Shown: positions 25,495-34,684, numbered from the stretch's first letter. The stretch: 36,807 bases of DNA from CAJXZP01 sp964195485 (GCA_964195485.1 CAXMPG010000044.1:1-36807), one strand, 5' to 3'. Made by a program: numbers and translations. The notes: generated from the sequence alone by a model not told the origin.

Positions 25495-25672
25495 ATAAAA
25501 AACTGCTCACAATTTTAGCCGCCTTGCACTAACTGAACCGTGAATTAGTAGATTTTAATTGTTAACCAGTGACTAATGTTTGATGTTAGCATTGCTGTTT
25601 ACAACGAATACATGAATAAATTTTTCTTCACTCACCATTAGCCAAAGGGTAAACAATCACATAGCTCAAAAA

Positions 25673-26077
25673 CTATCGCGTAAGTATTTCCTTCAAATCT
25701 GGTTCTGAATAATGAGGTCCTTTGAGCACTTTTCCATCTTCTCGGTAGATAGGTTTTCCATTCTTACCCAATTTAGACATATTACTTCTTTGAATCTCTG
25801 TAAATACTTCCTCTATTTTATCTTGCATTCCATGCGCCAAAATCGTTCCGCACAAAATATAAAGCATGTCACCGAGGGCATCTGCTACTTCTACTACATC
25901 TCCATTTTTCGTTGCTTCTAAGTATTCTTGATTTTCTTCTTTCATTAATTCAAATCGTAACTGATGGGTTTTCAAACCAATATCAGCTTTTGGTTTCTTG
26001 AAATATTTCAATTGATACGTATCCATAAATTCACGAACCATATCTATAACTTTTTTTAGCGACAATTGACTTTTCAT
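25673..26077 (-). CDS. MazG-like / PRA-PH-fold nucleotide pyrophosphohydrolase
   Basis: A 134-residue all-alpha pyrophosphohydrolase from ATG 26077; an upstream TTG at 26110 adds 11 unconserved residues. The metal-binding signature of the all-alpha NTP pyrophosphatase superfamily is present: an ELMKEENQEYLEA helix (ExxE type), then EVADALGDMLYILCG (ExxD type). The C-terminal SNMSKLGKNGKPIYREDGKV resembles phage-type and HisE-like MazG relatives. Known members hydrolyse nucleoside triphosphates, often non-canonical ones, to monophosphates. It is divergent from the Bat operon and is preceded by a 16-bp palindrome. Confidence 0.85.
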   Translation of the reverse strand: MKSQLSLKKVIDMVREFMDTYQLKYFKKPKADIGLKTHQLRFELMKEENQEYLEATKNGDVVEVADALGDMLYILCGTILAHGMQDKIEEVFTEIQRSNMSKLGKNGKPIYREDGKVLKGPHYSEPDLKEILTR

Positions 26078-26139
26078 TTTCAAAGTATTAGAATTCGAAA
26101 TTAATTTCAAAACCCCAATCTATATAAGGTTTAAACCCC

Positions 26140-26155
26140 ATTTTGTTAACAAAAT
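26140..26155. promoter_or_regulatory. 16-bp perfect palindrome between the mazG-like gene and the Bat operon
   Basis: ATTTTGTTAACAAAAT is self-complementary over its full length and lies between the two divergent starts (26077 and 26228). It contains a TTTTG on each strand. On the plus strand, 20 nt downstream, GTTATTTG (26166-26173) matches six of eight -7 positions, so the palindrome may overlap the -33 element of the Bat operon. It may also be an operator. Confidence 0.45.
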
Positions 26156-26227
26156 TTAACGGTCTGTTATTTGAATAATTAAGGCATTAACACATTTTTG
26201 TGGACAGCAAAAAAAATTGTTCAAAAC

Positions 26228-27274
26228 ATGGATGTAATACAATCAAACGAATCAAGCCAAACCACATCAAAAGCATCTTCACCTGCAATTGATATTCGTT
26301 TATTAAACGAAATGATTCAAAAAGAAAGTGTCTTTATTGATTTGGTTCGAATAGAAATGAAAAAAGTTCTAATTGGTCAAGAATACATGATCGACCGATT
26401 GCTAATTGCAATGTTAGCGGATGGACACATTTTACTTGAAGGTGTTCCAGGATTGGCAAAAACATTAGCCATTACGACTCTTGCACAAACCATCAATGCC
26501 GATTTTAGTAGAATTCAATTCACACCAGATTTACTTCCAGCAGATTTAGTTGGAACCATTATATACAATGCAAAATCGGGAGAGTTCACCAATAAAAAAG
26601 GGCCAATTTTCGCCAACTTTGTTTTGGCTGATGAAATTAACCGTGCCCCTGCTAAAGTGCAAAGTGCGCTGTTAGAAGGTATGCAGGAACGTCAGGTAAC
26701 CATTGGTGACACTACTTACCCACTACCTAAGCCGTTTTTAGTAATGGCAACACAAAATCCGGTAGAACAGGAAGGAACATACCCGCTTCCAGAAGCACAG
26801 GTAGATCGTTTCTTAATGAAAGTAGTGATAGATTATCCTACAAAAGAAGAAGAAAAATTAATTGTAAGAATGAATATGCAAGCAGGCGGTTTTACGAAAC
26901 CAAATGCCGTGTGTTCTCCCACAGAAATTCTAAGAGCTAGAGATGTTGTTCGTCAGATTTATATGGACGAAAAAATTGAACAATACATTATTGATATTGT
27001 TTTCGCATCTCGTTATCCTAAAGATTACGGCCTGGATGACCATGAAAACTTGGTAAGCTTTGGAGCTTCTCCTAGAGCATCAATAAGTTTGGCTTTAGCA
27101 GCTAAAGCATACGCATTTATTAATCGTAGAGGTTACGTTATTCCAGAAGATGTACGTGCCATATGTATGGACGTAATGCGCCACCGTATTGGATTATCGT
27201 ATGAAGCCGAAGCAGAAGATATTACCAGTATGGATATCGTAAATAACATTTTGAATAAAGTAGAAGTTCCGTAA
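26228..27274 (+). CDS. moxR: MoxR-family AAA+ ATPase, first gene of the Bat operon
   Basis: A 348-residue AAA+ ATPase from ATG 26228; an upstream TTG at 26198 adds ten unconserved residues. Walker A is GVPGLAKT (72-79), Walker B is LADEINRAP with Asp135/Glu136, and the sensor I region is ATQNPVEQEGTYPLPEAQ, diagnostic of MoxR. The AAA lid with ASPRASISLALAAKA follows. MoxR ATPases act as chaperones that mature or activate VWA-domain partner complexes, here very probably BatA/BatB encoded downstream. The DUF58 gene begins 75 nt later. Confidence 0.95.
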   Translation: MDVIQSNESSQTTSKASSPAIDIRLLNEMIQKESVFIDLVRIEMKKVLIGQEYMIDRLLIAMLADGHILLEGVPGLAKTLAITTLAQTINADFSRIQFTPDLLPADLVGTIIYNAKSGEFTNKKGPIFANFVLADEINRAPAKVQSALLEGMQERQVTIGDTTYPLPKPFLVMATQNPVEQEGTYPLPEAQVDRFLMKVVIDYPTKEEEKLIVRMNMQAGGFTKPNAVCSPTEILRARDVVRQIYMDEKIEQYIIDIVFASRYPKDYGLDDHENLVSFGASPRASISLALAAKAYAFINRRGYVIPEDVRAICMDVMRHRIGLSYEAEAEDITSMDIVNNILNKVEVP

Positions 27275-27349
27275 ATATTGGAATTCTACTTTTAGAAAGA
27301 ATACAGAAATACCACCAACTAAAAATACCATTCACGCTTTTTTTAAGCC

Positions 27350-28225
27350 ATGGAAACCAAAGAATTATTACGTAAGGTTAGACGGATTGAGATAAAAACC
27401 AGAGGATTATCAAATCAGATTTTCTCGGGCGAATATCAAAGTGCTTTCAAAGGTCAAGGAATGACGTTCTCTGAGGTTAGAGAATATCAGCCGGGCGATG
27501 AAATCCGTAAAATTGACTGGAATGTTACCGCCAGAATGGGACATCCGTACGTGAAAATTTTTGAAGAGGAACGGGAACAAACCGTAATGCTTTTAGTGGA
27601 CGTGAGTGCTTCTGAAAATTTTGGAAGTAGCGAAGTCTTAAAACGAAATTACATTACAGAAGTCTGTGCCGTTCTTGCCTTCTCTGCCATTACTAATAAC
27701 GATAAAATTGGTGTTATTTTCTTTTCTGATAAAATAGAAAAGTTTATTCCGCCTAAAAAAGGAAGAGCTCATACCCTACACATAATTAGAGACTTATTAG
27801 ACTTTAAAGCAGAAAACAAAGGAACCGATATTGATATGGTTCTTCGTTATTTTACAGGAGTTATCAAAAGGAGAAGTATCGCTTTTCTTATTTCTGATTT
27901 TATTAGCAAGCCTTTTGAAAAATCAATCAAGTTAGCCAATAAGAAGCATGACTTAGTTGCTTTACAAGTGCAAGACCCGATAGAAAATGATTTCCCAAAA
28001 GTGGGACTTGTTCCATTAACCGACCCTGAAACCGGTGAAATATTTTGGGCGGATACAAGTTCTGAAAAATTTCAAAGCGCTTACCAGAAAGAGCTCCAAC
28101 ATTTTGAATCTGAAATTGAACGTATTTTCAAAACTTCCGGTGTGGATGCAACAAAAATGCTGACTAATGAAAATTATGTTCAGCCTTTGATGAAATTATT
28201 TAAAAAACGAGAAACTAAACGATGA
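27350..28225 (+). CDS. DUF58 protein of the Bat operon
   Basis: A 291-residue cytoplasmic protein without membrane segments. The DUF58 signature FSEVREYQPGDEIRKIDWNV and the following VKIFEEEREQTVMLLVDVSAS are present. The latter is a degenerate metal-site (MIDAS-like DxSxS) strand in a VWA-like fold. DUF58 genes almost always follow moxR. Its last bases overlap the next gene by ATGA (28222-28225), implying translational coupling. Confidence 0.93.
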   Translation: METKELLRKVRRIEIKTRGLSNQIFSGEYQSAFKGQGMTFSEVREYQPGDEIRKIDWNVTARMGHPYVKIFEEEREQTVMLLVDVSASENFGSSEVLKRNYITEVCAVLAFSAITNNDKIGVIFFSDKIEKFIPPKKGRAHTLHIIRDLLDFKAENKGTDIDMVLRYFTGVIKRRSIAFLISDFISKPFEKSIKLANKKHDLVALQVQDPIENDFPKVGLVPLTDPETGEIFWADTSSEKFQSAYQKELQHFESEIERIFKTSGVDATKMLTNENYVQPLMKLFKKRETKR

Positions 28226-29205
28226 GAAATTCGAGTACATATCGTTTTTACAATGGGATAATTTTACTCGTTTTGATATTGGGTACTTCTACCCTTAATG
28301 CACAAAACAGTAAGGTTAGTATCAACCCATTCAGCCAATCCATTCTTATTGGAGAACAAATTCGCGTAGAAATAAATGTGGGCGCAACTAACGAGCAAAC
28401 GGTAATTTGGCCGGAGTTTACAGATACTATTACCACTCAAATTGAAATTATCCAATCGCATGAAGTAGATACTATTTTCAACGATTCTGTGACTCATGAA
28501 ATTATTGAAGGATACCAAAAGCAACTCGTTATCACCTCATTTGATTCTGGTTTGTGGGCGTTTCCTGAACTTATCGTTTGGATTGACTCTGTTCCCTACA
28601 CTACAGAAGCATTTCTATTTGAAGTAAACACGGTAGAAGTGGATACGGCAAAAGCTTTTGCAGATATCATACAACCCATTGAGTTACCAATGACCTTTTT
28701 AGAATACATCCAAGCCTACTATATATATGGGGTTATAGCCTATGGCATTTTAATGGCGTTGGCCATTTTAGCCTTCATTTTTGGTAAGAAACATGTACAT
28801 AAATCCAGTAAAACAATCAAAGAAATTATTGCGCCACACATTATTGCATTGGAACGTTTAGACCAATTAAAGGGAGAAGAATTATGGCAAGCAGGCGCCT
28901 ACAAGGCATTTCACATTCAAGTTTCTGATATCTTACGAGAATACATAGAAAACAGATTTCATATTCCGGTAAAGGAGTCTACTACCGATGAAATTAAGCA
29001 CTTATTAAAAATTACGCGAATTGATAAAACACTTCGTAAAGAAATTATCGAATCTCTTAAAGTATCGGATTTAGTGAAATTTGCGAAAGCAATTCCAGTA
29101 GCTGAAGAAAATGAAGCCTGTATGACTACGGCTTATAAAATTGTGGATACCACAAAAATTGTGGAACAACCAAAACCAATAGCAGAACCAACCATCAATG
29201 GATAA
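28222..29205 (+). CDS. Bat-operon membrane protein with exported beta domain and DUF4381-like tail
   Basis: A 327-residue protein. Residues 1-27 are a signal peptide (GIILLVLILGTSTLNAQ). Residues 30-150 form a beta-rich exported domain resembling the BatD N-terminal Ig-like repeats. Residues about 168-190 are one transmembrane helix (YGVIAYGILMALAILAFIFG). The cytoplasmic tail (GEELWQAGAYKAFHIQVSDI, LREYIENRFHIPVKE) resembles DUF4381 and the helical end of BatD. Sitting between DUF58 and batA with overlaps on both sides (ATGA before, 8 nt after), it is very likely a component of the same complex. Confidence 0.82.
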   Translation: MRNSSTYRFYNGIILLVLILGTSTLNAQNSKVSINPFSQSILIGEQIRVEINVGATNEQTVIWPEFTDTITTQIEIIQSHEVDTIFNDSVTHEIIEGYQKQLVITSFDSGLWAFPELIVWIDSVPYTTEAFLFEVNTVEVDTAKAFADIIQPIELPMTFLEYIQAYYIYGVIAYGILMALAILAFIFGKKHVHKSSKTIKEIIAPHIIALERLDQLKGEELWQAGAYKAFHIQVSDILREYIENRFHIPVKESTTDEIKHLLKITRIDKTLRKEIIESLKVSDLVKFAKAIPVAEENEACMTTAYKIVDTTKIVEQPKPIAEPTING

Positions 29206-30196
29206 TATAGAATTTGCAAATCCATGGGTACTGGTAGGATTAATCATCCTTCCCATACTTTGGCTATGGCATTTTTTACGATTCGAGAACAGAAAAACGC
29301 AGGTAAATATTCCTTCGTTTAGTTGGGCTAAATCGCATAAACCCACGGCTAAAATGGTTTTAATGCATCTGTCGTTTATTGCTAAAACTGTGGCTATCGG
29401 ACTTATCATTGTTGCCATTGCGCGTCCACAATCCACGAGTAGTTGGCAAAACGTCAAAGCCGAAGGAATTGATATTGTCTTGGCTATGGATATCTCCGGG
29501 TCTATGTTAGCCAGAGATTTAGAACCTAATCGATTAGAAGCCGCTAAATCTGTTGCGGTAGATTTTATTGCAAAACGAGTTAATGACCGTATTGGATTAG
29601 TTATTTATGCCGGTGAAGCTTACACGCAATCGCCTTTAACTACCGACCATTCTGTGATTATTAATTTAATGGGCGGTTTGAAAAATGGTTTAGTTACCGA
29701 TGGGACTGCTATTGGAGTTGGGCTTGCTACTGCGGTTAACCGATTAAAAGATAGCGAAGCGAAAAGTAAAATTGTGGTTTTATTAACCGATGGTACCAAT
29801 AACTCGGGTGACATCCCTCCTCTTACCGCAGCTGAAATAGCACGTAAATTTGGAATAAAAGTCTACACTATTGCTGTGGGTACTAACGGAATGGCTCCAA
29901 TGCCATACCTCCAAGCCAATGGGCAAACAGGCTACGTAAATCAAAAGGTAACTATTGATGAAATCACCTTAGAAAAAATAGCCAAACAAACGAATGGTCA
30001 GTTTTTTAGAGCCACTGACAATGAATCGTTGGAAGGTATTTATGCCACTATTGATGAGTTAGAAAAAACAGAAATAGACGTTAAAGAATTCCGTAAAAGA
30101 AACGAGAAATTTTACCCGTGGGCCATGGCTGCGGCAATCATTTTATTACTGGAATTCATTCTACAAAAAACCATCTTAAAATCAATATCCAACTAA
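29198..30196 (+). CDS. batA: BatA, von Willebrand factor A membrane protein
   Basis: A 332-residue protein with an N-terminal membrane helix pair (VGLIILPILWLWHFL and the segment near 60-75), a VWA domain and a C-terminal helix (WAMAAAIILLLEFIL). The MIDAS motif DISGSM is intact, with the downstream Thr in TDGTAIG and Asp in LLTDGTNNSGD. In Bacteroides fragilis, batA-batE were linked to aerotolerance; the complex is thought to lie in the cell envelope. It overlaps the previous gene by 8 nt and batB by 1 nt. Confidence 0.93.
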   Translation: MDNIEFANPWVLVGLIILPILWLWHFLRFENRKTQVNIPSFSWAKSHKPTAKMVLMHLSFIAKTVAIGLIIVAIARPQSTSSWQNVKAEGIDIVLAMDISGSMLARDLEPNRLEAAKSVAVDFIAKRVNDRIGLVIYAGEAYTQSPLTTDHSVIINLMGGLKNGLVTDGTAIGVGLATAVNRLKDSEAKSKIVVLLTDGTNNSGDIPPLTAAEIARKFGIKVYTIAVGTNGMAPMPYLQANGQTGYVNQKVTIDEITLEKIAKQTNGQFFRATDNESLEGIYATIDELEKTEIDVKEFRKRNEKFYPWAMAAAIILLLEFILQKTILKSISN

Positions 30197-31233
30197 TGTT
30201 TCGTTTCGCACATACCGAACATTTATGGTGGCTTTTAGCCATTGTTTTAATCGTAATAATTTTTGCGATTAATTTGAAATGGACCAAAAAAATGGTGGCT
30301 CATTTGAGTTCTCCAAAATTAAGAGGCTTTGTTCTTCCACAATTGAGTATGCGAACAAAATGGGGCCATTTGTTACTTTTTATTCTGATGTGGGTCTTTT
30401 TAATTCTTGGAATTTCAAATCCGCAAATTGGCAGTAAATTACACGAAGCTAAAAGAGAAGGTATTGATTTAGTGGTAGCTATTGATGTTTCAAACAGTAT
30501 GATGGCAGAAGACATTCGCCCGAACCGTTTAGAACGTACCCGAATGGGAGTGGAAAAACTCATTGACAATTTAAATGGTGACCGTTTGGGAATTGTCATT
30601 TTTGCAGGAAAAGCTTACGTACAATTACCTTTAACTACAGATTATGCTGCAGCTAAACTGTTTACCAATTCGTTAAGTACATCCAGTATAAACGACCAAG
30701 GAACTTCTATTGGTGCAGCGTTAGAAATGTCGTTAGAATCATTTGATTTTGAAACGAAATCCAGCAAAGCAATAATAGTAGTAACTGATGGGGAAGACCA
30801 TGAAGAAGATGCACTAGGTATTGCTAAACAAGCCAAAGAGAAAGGCGTAACAATATACACTATTGGCTTAGGTTCGGTTCAAGGTGCTCCTATTCCTATT
30901 TATAGAAATGGAGTACAATTGGGATATCGGAAAGACAAGGATGGAAACACCATTGTAACGAAGCTTAACGCAGAAATGTTAACAGATATAGCCGATATTG
31001 GTGGAGGTAAATTCTTCCGAGCGGATAACGGTAATATTGGACTTCGTGATATTTTAAAAGAAATTAACCAATTAGAAAAAACAGAATTAGAATCTAAGAT
31101 TTACAGTGATTATGAAGACCGTTTCCAGTACTTCTTAATAATAGCCTTAGTATTTTTGATTTTGGAAATTTTATGGCCAGAAAAGAGAATGAAATTCATG
31201 GATAAATTTAATCTGTTTAATGTGAAAAAATGA
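30196..31233 (+). CDS. batB: BatB, von Willebrand factor A membrane protein
   Basis: A 345-residue paralogue of BatA. ATG 30196 shares one base with the batA stop (TAATG) and puts the first transmembrane helix (WWLLAIVLIVIIFAI) at the N-terminus; extending upstream would only re-read batA out of frame. The MIDAS motif is DVSNSM, with TSIGAAL and VVTDGEDHEED following, so the metal site looks intact. A C-terminal helix (FLIIALVFLILEILW) anchors it. It overlaps batC by ATGA. Confidence 0.93.
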   Translation: MFRFAHTEHLWWLLAIVLIVIIFAINLKWTKKMVAHLSSPKLRGFVLPQLSMRTKWGHLLLFILMWVFLILGISNPQIGSKLHEAKREGIDLVVAIDVSNSMMAEDIRPNRLERTRMGVEKLIDNLNGDRLGIVIFAGKAYVQLPLTTDYAAAKLFTNSLSTSSINDQGTSIGAALEMSLESFDFETKSSKAIIVVTDGEDHEEDALGIAKQAKEKGVTIYTIGLGSVQGAPIPIYRNGVQLGYRKDKDGNTIVTKLNAEMLTDIADIGGGKFFRADNGNIGLRDILKEINQLEKTELESKIYSDYEDRFQYFLIIALVFLILEILWPEKRMKFMDKFNLFNVKK

Positions 31234-32102
31234 GATTAATAATTACATCCATATTGGTTTTTATTTCGGTAATGGGAGTTTCTCAAACGGCTAGAGATTT
31301 GGTGCGTGAAGGAAACAAGGATTATAAAATAGACTCTCTTAATAGAGCGATTTCAAGCTACGAAAGCGCTTTAAACCAAGATCCGCTCTTAGAAGAAGCC
31401 AAGTTTAATTTAGGCGATGCATTTTATAAGTCTGGGAAATTTGCAGATGCGGCTAAAACGTTTAATGAGCTAGCGCAAACTTCAGAACGTAAAGAGCTAA
31501 AGTCTGACGCTTATTATAATGAAGGAAATTCGTTGATGCAAACCCAAGAATTTGAAAAAGCGATGGGTTCGTATAAAAACGCCATGATTTCAAATCCGCA
31601 AAATTCAAAGGCGAGATACAATTATGAGTATGCCCGAAAAATGTTGCAAGAACAACAAAAACAGGAAAAAGAAAACGAGGACAAAAAAGACGATAAAGAC
31701 CAAGACAAGGACGATAAGGATAAGGACGACAAAGACAAAAAAGACGATAAAAAAGACGGAGACGAAGATTCTGATAAAGACAAGGACAAGGACAAAGAAA
31801 AAGACGAAAACAAGGATTCTGATAAGGACTCTGATAAAGATAAGGAAGACGATAAAAAAGACGGAGATAAAGATAAGGACGAAGGCGATAAAGGAGACGA
31901 GGAAAAAGATAAAGGAAATCCAGATGAGCAAGATGGTAAGGATGAGAAAAAAGAACCGCAACCTCAACCAGGTCAAATGTCTAAAGCAGATGCCGAGCGT
32001 TTATTGAAAGCCATGGAGGATAACGAGAAAAAAACACGCGCTAAGGTGGCCAAAATGAAGGCGAAGTCTTCAAAAACTAAAAAATCAGATAAAGATTGGT
32101 AA
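31230..32102 (+). CDS. batC: BatC, TPR protein with long Asp/Lys-rich tract
   Basis: A 290-residue exported protein: signal peptide 1-19 (LIITSILVFISVMGVSQ), TPR repeats at about 25-135 (AISSYESALNQDPLLEEAKF, NLGDAFYKSGKFADAAKTF, EKAMGSYKNAMISNPQNSKA), then a highly charged low-complexity tract at about 143-243 of Asp, Lys and Glu only. The last 45 residues are a helix (MSKADAERLLKAMEDNEKK). The fold and position match BatC, which pairs TPRs with BatB in the Bat complex. The charged tract is probably disordered. The stop overlaps the batD start by 1 nt. Confidence 0.92.
   Translation: MRLIITSILVFISVMGVSQTARDLVREGNKDYKIDSLNRAISSYESALNQDPLLEEAKFNLGDAFYKSGKFADAAKTFNELAQTSERKELKSDAYYNEGNSLMQTQEFEKAMGSYKNAMISNPQNSKARYNYEYARKMLQEQQKQEKENEDKKDDKDQDKDDKDKDDKDKKDDKKDGDEDSDKDKDKDKEKDENKDSDKDSDKDKEDDKKDGDKDKDEGDKGDEEKDKGNPDEQDGKDEKKEPQPQPGQMSKADAERLLKAMEDNEKKTRAKVAKMKAKSSKTKKSDKDW
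31741..31867 (+). repeat. 22-nt perfect direct repeats in the batC charged tract
   Basis: The same 22 bases (beginning AAGACGATAAAAAAGACGGA) occur at 31741-31762 and 31846-31867, exactly 105 nt (35 codons) apart. They sit in a strand-biased stretch of about 320 nt that is almost purine-only on the plus strand apart from GAC/GAT codons. Slippage would change tract length in frame. Confidence 0.8.
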
Positions 32103-33907
32103 TGAGAAATATTTATTTCGTCATATTATTATTTATTTCGAGTATTGGAGTTGCACAAACCCCTACTCTACAAGCGCTGGTGAGCAAACAAAGCGTTCCG
32201 GTGGGAGGCAACTTTACGGTGAGCTATCAGTTTAATTATTCCGGAGATGATTTCACTGCTCCAAGTAATATCACTAAAGATTTTAGAATTCTGAGCGGAC
32301 CTCAAAAGCGGTCAGAAATGCGATACAACAATGGTAAAGTAACCAGTACCATCAGTTACACCTACGTATTATCTCCTTTAAATGCAGGTGAATACGTTTT
32401 AGAACCTGCCAAAATTGTTTTTGAAAATAAAACCTATTCCAGTAAGTCAATACAAATTATTGCCACTAAAGCGCAAACCCAACAGCAACAAAAAGACCAA
32501 TCCACCCAGACCGAAATCAACCAACAAGAAAAACAAAAGCGGAGTCTTAAAAACAGTATTTACCTGCGTTTAGAATTGAATAAAAAAACCGTTTTTCAAG
32601 GCGAACAAATAATTGCGACTTATAAACTTTACAACAAAGCAAGTTTGCGTGGTATTGAGGCGCAGAGAATGCCAGAGTTTGATGGATTTTACACTTCTGA
32701 TATCGAGATAAACAATAATAACAACCGTTCAAGAGAGGTTATCAACGGGGTTCCGTTTGATGTTTTCATATTGAAAAAGACCATTCTAATTCCACAGAAA
32801 TCAGGAGAGTTAACGTTAATTCCACTAGAAATTGATGCTATTGTTCAGGTACAAGGAAGTAAAGCGGTTAACACCTGGTTTGGTCCTAGATACCAAATGA
32901 AAGATATCAAACTGGTTCTAAAAAGTAACGCGCTAAAAATTAAAGTAAAGCCATTACCAAAAGGAGCTCCAGATAGTTTTGATGGCGCAGTTGGTCGATT
33001 TAAATTTGAGGTGAACCTCACTCCTACGGAGTTAAAAGTAAATGATGCGTTAACATACAGCGTTAAAATATCAGGTACTGGAAATCTACCATTAATCAAT
33101 AACCCTGTACCAAAATGGCCGCAAGAGTTTGAGGTATACGATCCTAAGTTAAAAGCTAACGTAAATACAAAGTCTAATAAATTAACGGGTTCTAAACGTT
33201 GGGAATACTTGGCTATTCCAAGAAACAACGGAGAGTACATTTTTGAACCGATTGAATTTACATTTTTCAATACCGCTACTAAAAAGTATCAAACTATTAC
33301 TTCAGGTGAAGCTAAAATAACCGTTACTGGAACAAGTGAATACGGATCTAAAACGAATCCAAACGGAGTAAACAAACAGGATGTATCTCGATTAGGAACC
33401 GATATTCGGTTTATTCATACCATTAACCCAGAATTAAAAATTGCAGGTGATTCCTTTTTTGGTTCCGTATGGTATTATTTCTGGCTAATAGCTCCGGTAT
33501 TCTTATCTGCTCTTGCCTATCTTATTCTACGGAAACAAAATGAGCTGAAATCAGATACCGTTGGTTTAAAGAAAAGGAAAGCAACCAAATTAGCCCGTCA
33601 ATTACTTAAAACAGCCGAAAAAACTTTGGGTTCAAATGATAAAAATGCCTTTTATGAATCGGTATTTAAAGCATTAAACGGATACTTAAGAAATAAGCTA
33701 AATATTTCAAATGCCGATTTAAACAAGTCCAATATCAATAGTAAGTTACTGTCGGTAGGCGTTACAGAAATTACCATTAATTTATTATTTGAAACGCTTG
33801 ACCATTGTGAAATGGCGCGCTTTGCACCTGTTACGAGTATTTCGGATACGGAGCTATTAAAGCAAGCCCAAGAGGTAATGGTTAAACTTGAAAACGAAAT
33901 TAAATAA
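32102..33907 (+). CDS. batD: BatD, beta-rich periplasmic/membrane protein
   Basis: A 601-residue protein from ATG 32102 (one-base overlap with the batC stop; a TTG at 32096 is less likely). Signal peptide 1-18 (IYFVILLFISSIGVAQ) is followed by several Ig-like beta domains (VPVGGNFTVSYQFNY, FQGEQIIATYKLYNKASL, LKVNDALTYSVKISGTGNLP). One transmembrane helix lies near 455-475 (YYFWLIAPVFLSALAYLIL), and a helical cytoplasmic tail follows. This is the BatD / oxygen-tolerance family architecture. batE starts 6 nt after its stop. Confidence 0.92.
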   Translation: MRNIYFVILLFISSIGVAQTPTLQALVSKQSVPVGGNFTVSYQFNYSGDDFTAPSNITKDFRILSGPQKRSEMRYNNGKVTSTISYTYVLSPLNAGEYVLEPAKIVFENKTYSSKSIQIIATKAQTQQQQKDQSTQTEINQQEKQKRSLKNSIYLRLELNKKTVFQGEQIIATYKLYNKASLRGIEAQRMPEFDGFYTSDIEINNNNNRSREVINGVPFDVFILKKTILIPQKSGELTLIPLEIDAIVQVQGSKAVNTWFGPRYQMKDIKLVLKSNALKIKVKPLPKGAPDSFDGAVGRFKFEVNLTPTELKVNDALTYSVKISGTGNLPLINNPVPKWPQEFEVYDPKLKANVNTKSNKLTGSKRWEYLAIPRNNGEYIFEPIEFTFFNTATKKYQTITSGEAKITVTGTSEYGSKTNPNGVNKQDVSRLGTDIRFIHTINPELKIAGDSFFGSVWYYFWLIAPVFLSALAYLILRKQNELKSDTVGLKKRKATKLARQLLKTAEKTLGSNDKNAFYESVFKALNGYLRNKLNISNADLNKSNINSKLLSVGVTEITINLLFETLDHCEMARFAPVTSISDTELLKQAQEVMVKLENEIK

Positions 33908-33913
33908 GGACTT

Positions 33914-34684
33914 ATGAAAAAGTTATTCGTCATATTAGGTTTGTTTTTAACAGGAACTTTTTCCGTTTCAGCCCTAGAGCAAAATGTGCATTACGACTCT
34001 TTGTACACTTTAGGTAATAGCGCCTATCAAGAGCAAAACTTTGAGGAGGCGCTAAAGTTCTATTCTATGATTTTAGAATCAGGATTAGAATCGGCTGATT
34101 TGTATTACAATATCGCTAATTCACATTACAAGTTACAGCAAGTAACACAATCAATTTTATACTACGAAAAGGCTTTAAAACTAAAACCACAAGAAAAAGA
34201 TATCCAGTACAATTTAGACTTAGCAAACAATTTAATTGTCGATAAAATTGAAAGCCTACCTACTCCATTTTTCAAAGAATGGTGGTATACCTTAGTTAAC
34301 TCTCTCGCATTGAACACTTTCGGGTATTTGAGTATTGGTTTTATTATTTTATCCATGATTGGACTGCTCATTTTTTTACGTTCTAATTCTATAGGCGTAA
34401 AAAGAATGTCGTTTTATTTATTCATCGTTTTTCTCCTAGCCGCTGGAACCACGTATTTATTCGCAAACTCACAGTTTCAAAACAACCACAATACCCAACA
34501 TGCCATTGTTTTTTCAACGCGAACAAATATTTACGCTGCCCCTAATACCACGAGTACCGTTCTGTTTATTATTCATGACGGATTAAAAGTAAAAATCCTG
34601 AAAACCGAACAACAATGGTTAAACATCATGCTCCCTGACGGAAGTATTGGCTGGATTCCAGAAGAAGCTTTGGTGGTGATTTAG
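33914..34684 (+). CDS. batE: BatE, TPR and SH3-like membrane protein
   Basis: A 256-residue protein: signal peptide 1-20, two TPR motifs (LYTLGNSAYQEQNFEEALKF, LYYNIANSHYKLQQVTQSIL), two membrane helices near 135-155 (YLSIGFIILSMIGLLIFL) and 160-182 (FYLFIVFLLAAGTTYLF), and a C-terminal bacterial SH3 domain (TNIYAAPNTTSTVLFIIHDG, GSIGWIPEEALVVI). The SH3 module suggests contact with cell-wall peptides. It is the last gene of the Bat operon; a 146-nt gap separates it from trkA and I see no convincing terminator there. Confidence 0.92.
   Translation: MKKLFVILGLFLTGTFSVSALEQNVHYDSLYTLGNSAYQEQNFEEALKFYSMILESGLESADLYYNIANSHYKLQQVTQSILYYEKALKLKPQEKDIQYNLDLANNLIVDKIESLPTPFFKEWWYTLVNSLALNTFGYLSIGFIILSMIGLLIFLRSNSIGVKRMSFYLFIVFLLAAGTTYLFANSQFQNNHNTQHAIVFSTRTNIYAAPNTTSTVLFIIHDGLKVKILKTEQQWLNIMLPDGSIGWIPEEALVVI

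Noticed and set aside
26198..26227. TTG start for moxR ten codons upstream
   Set aside because: The extra residues are not typical of MoxR proteins, and an ATG is available at 26228.
30118..30195. Upstream extension of batB by 26 codons
   Set aside because: It re-reads batA out of frame. ATG 30196 overlaps the batA stop by one base, as elsewhere in this operon, and starts directly before the first membrane helix.
31605..32007. Long open frames on both strands and in a second plus frame across the batC charged tract
   Set aside because: They arise because GAC/GAT/AAA/AAG repeats lack stops in several frames. The translations are low-complexity Ser/Leu, Phe/Val or Lys/Thr runs, and batC explains the region with a signal peptide, TPRs and overlapping neighbours.
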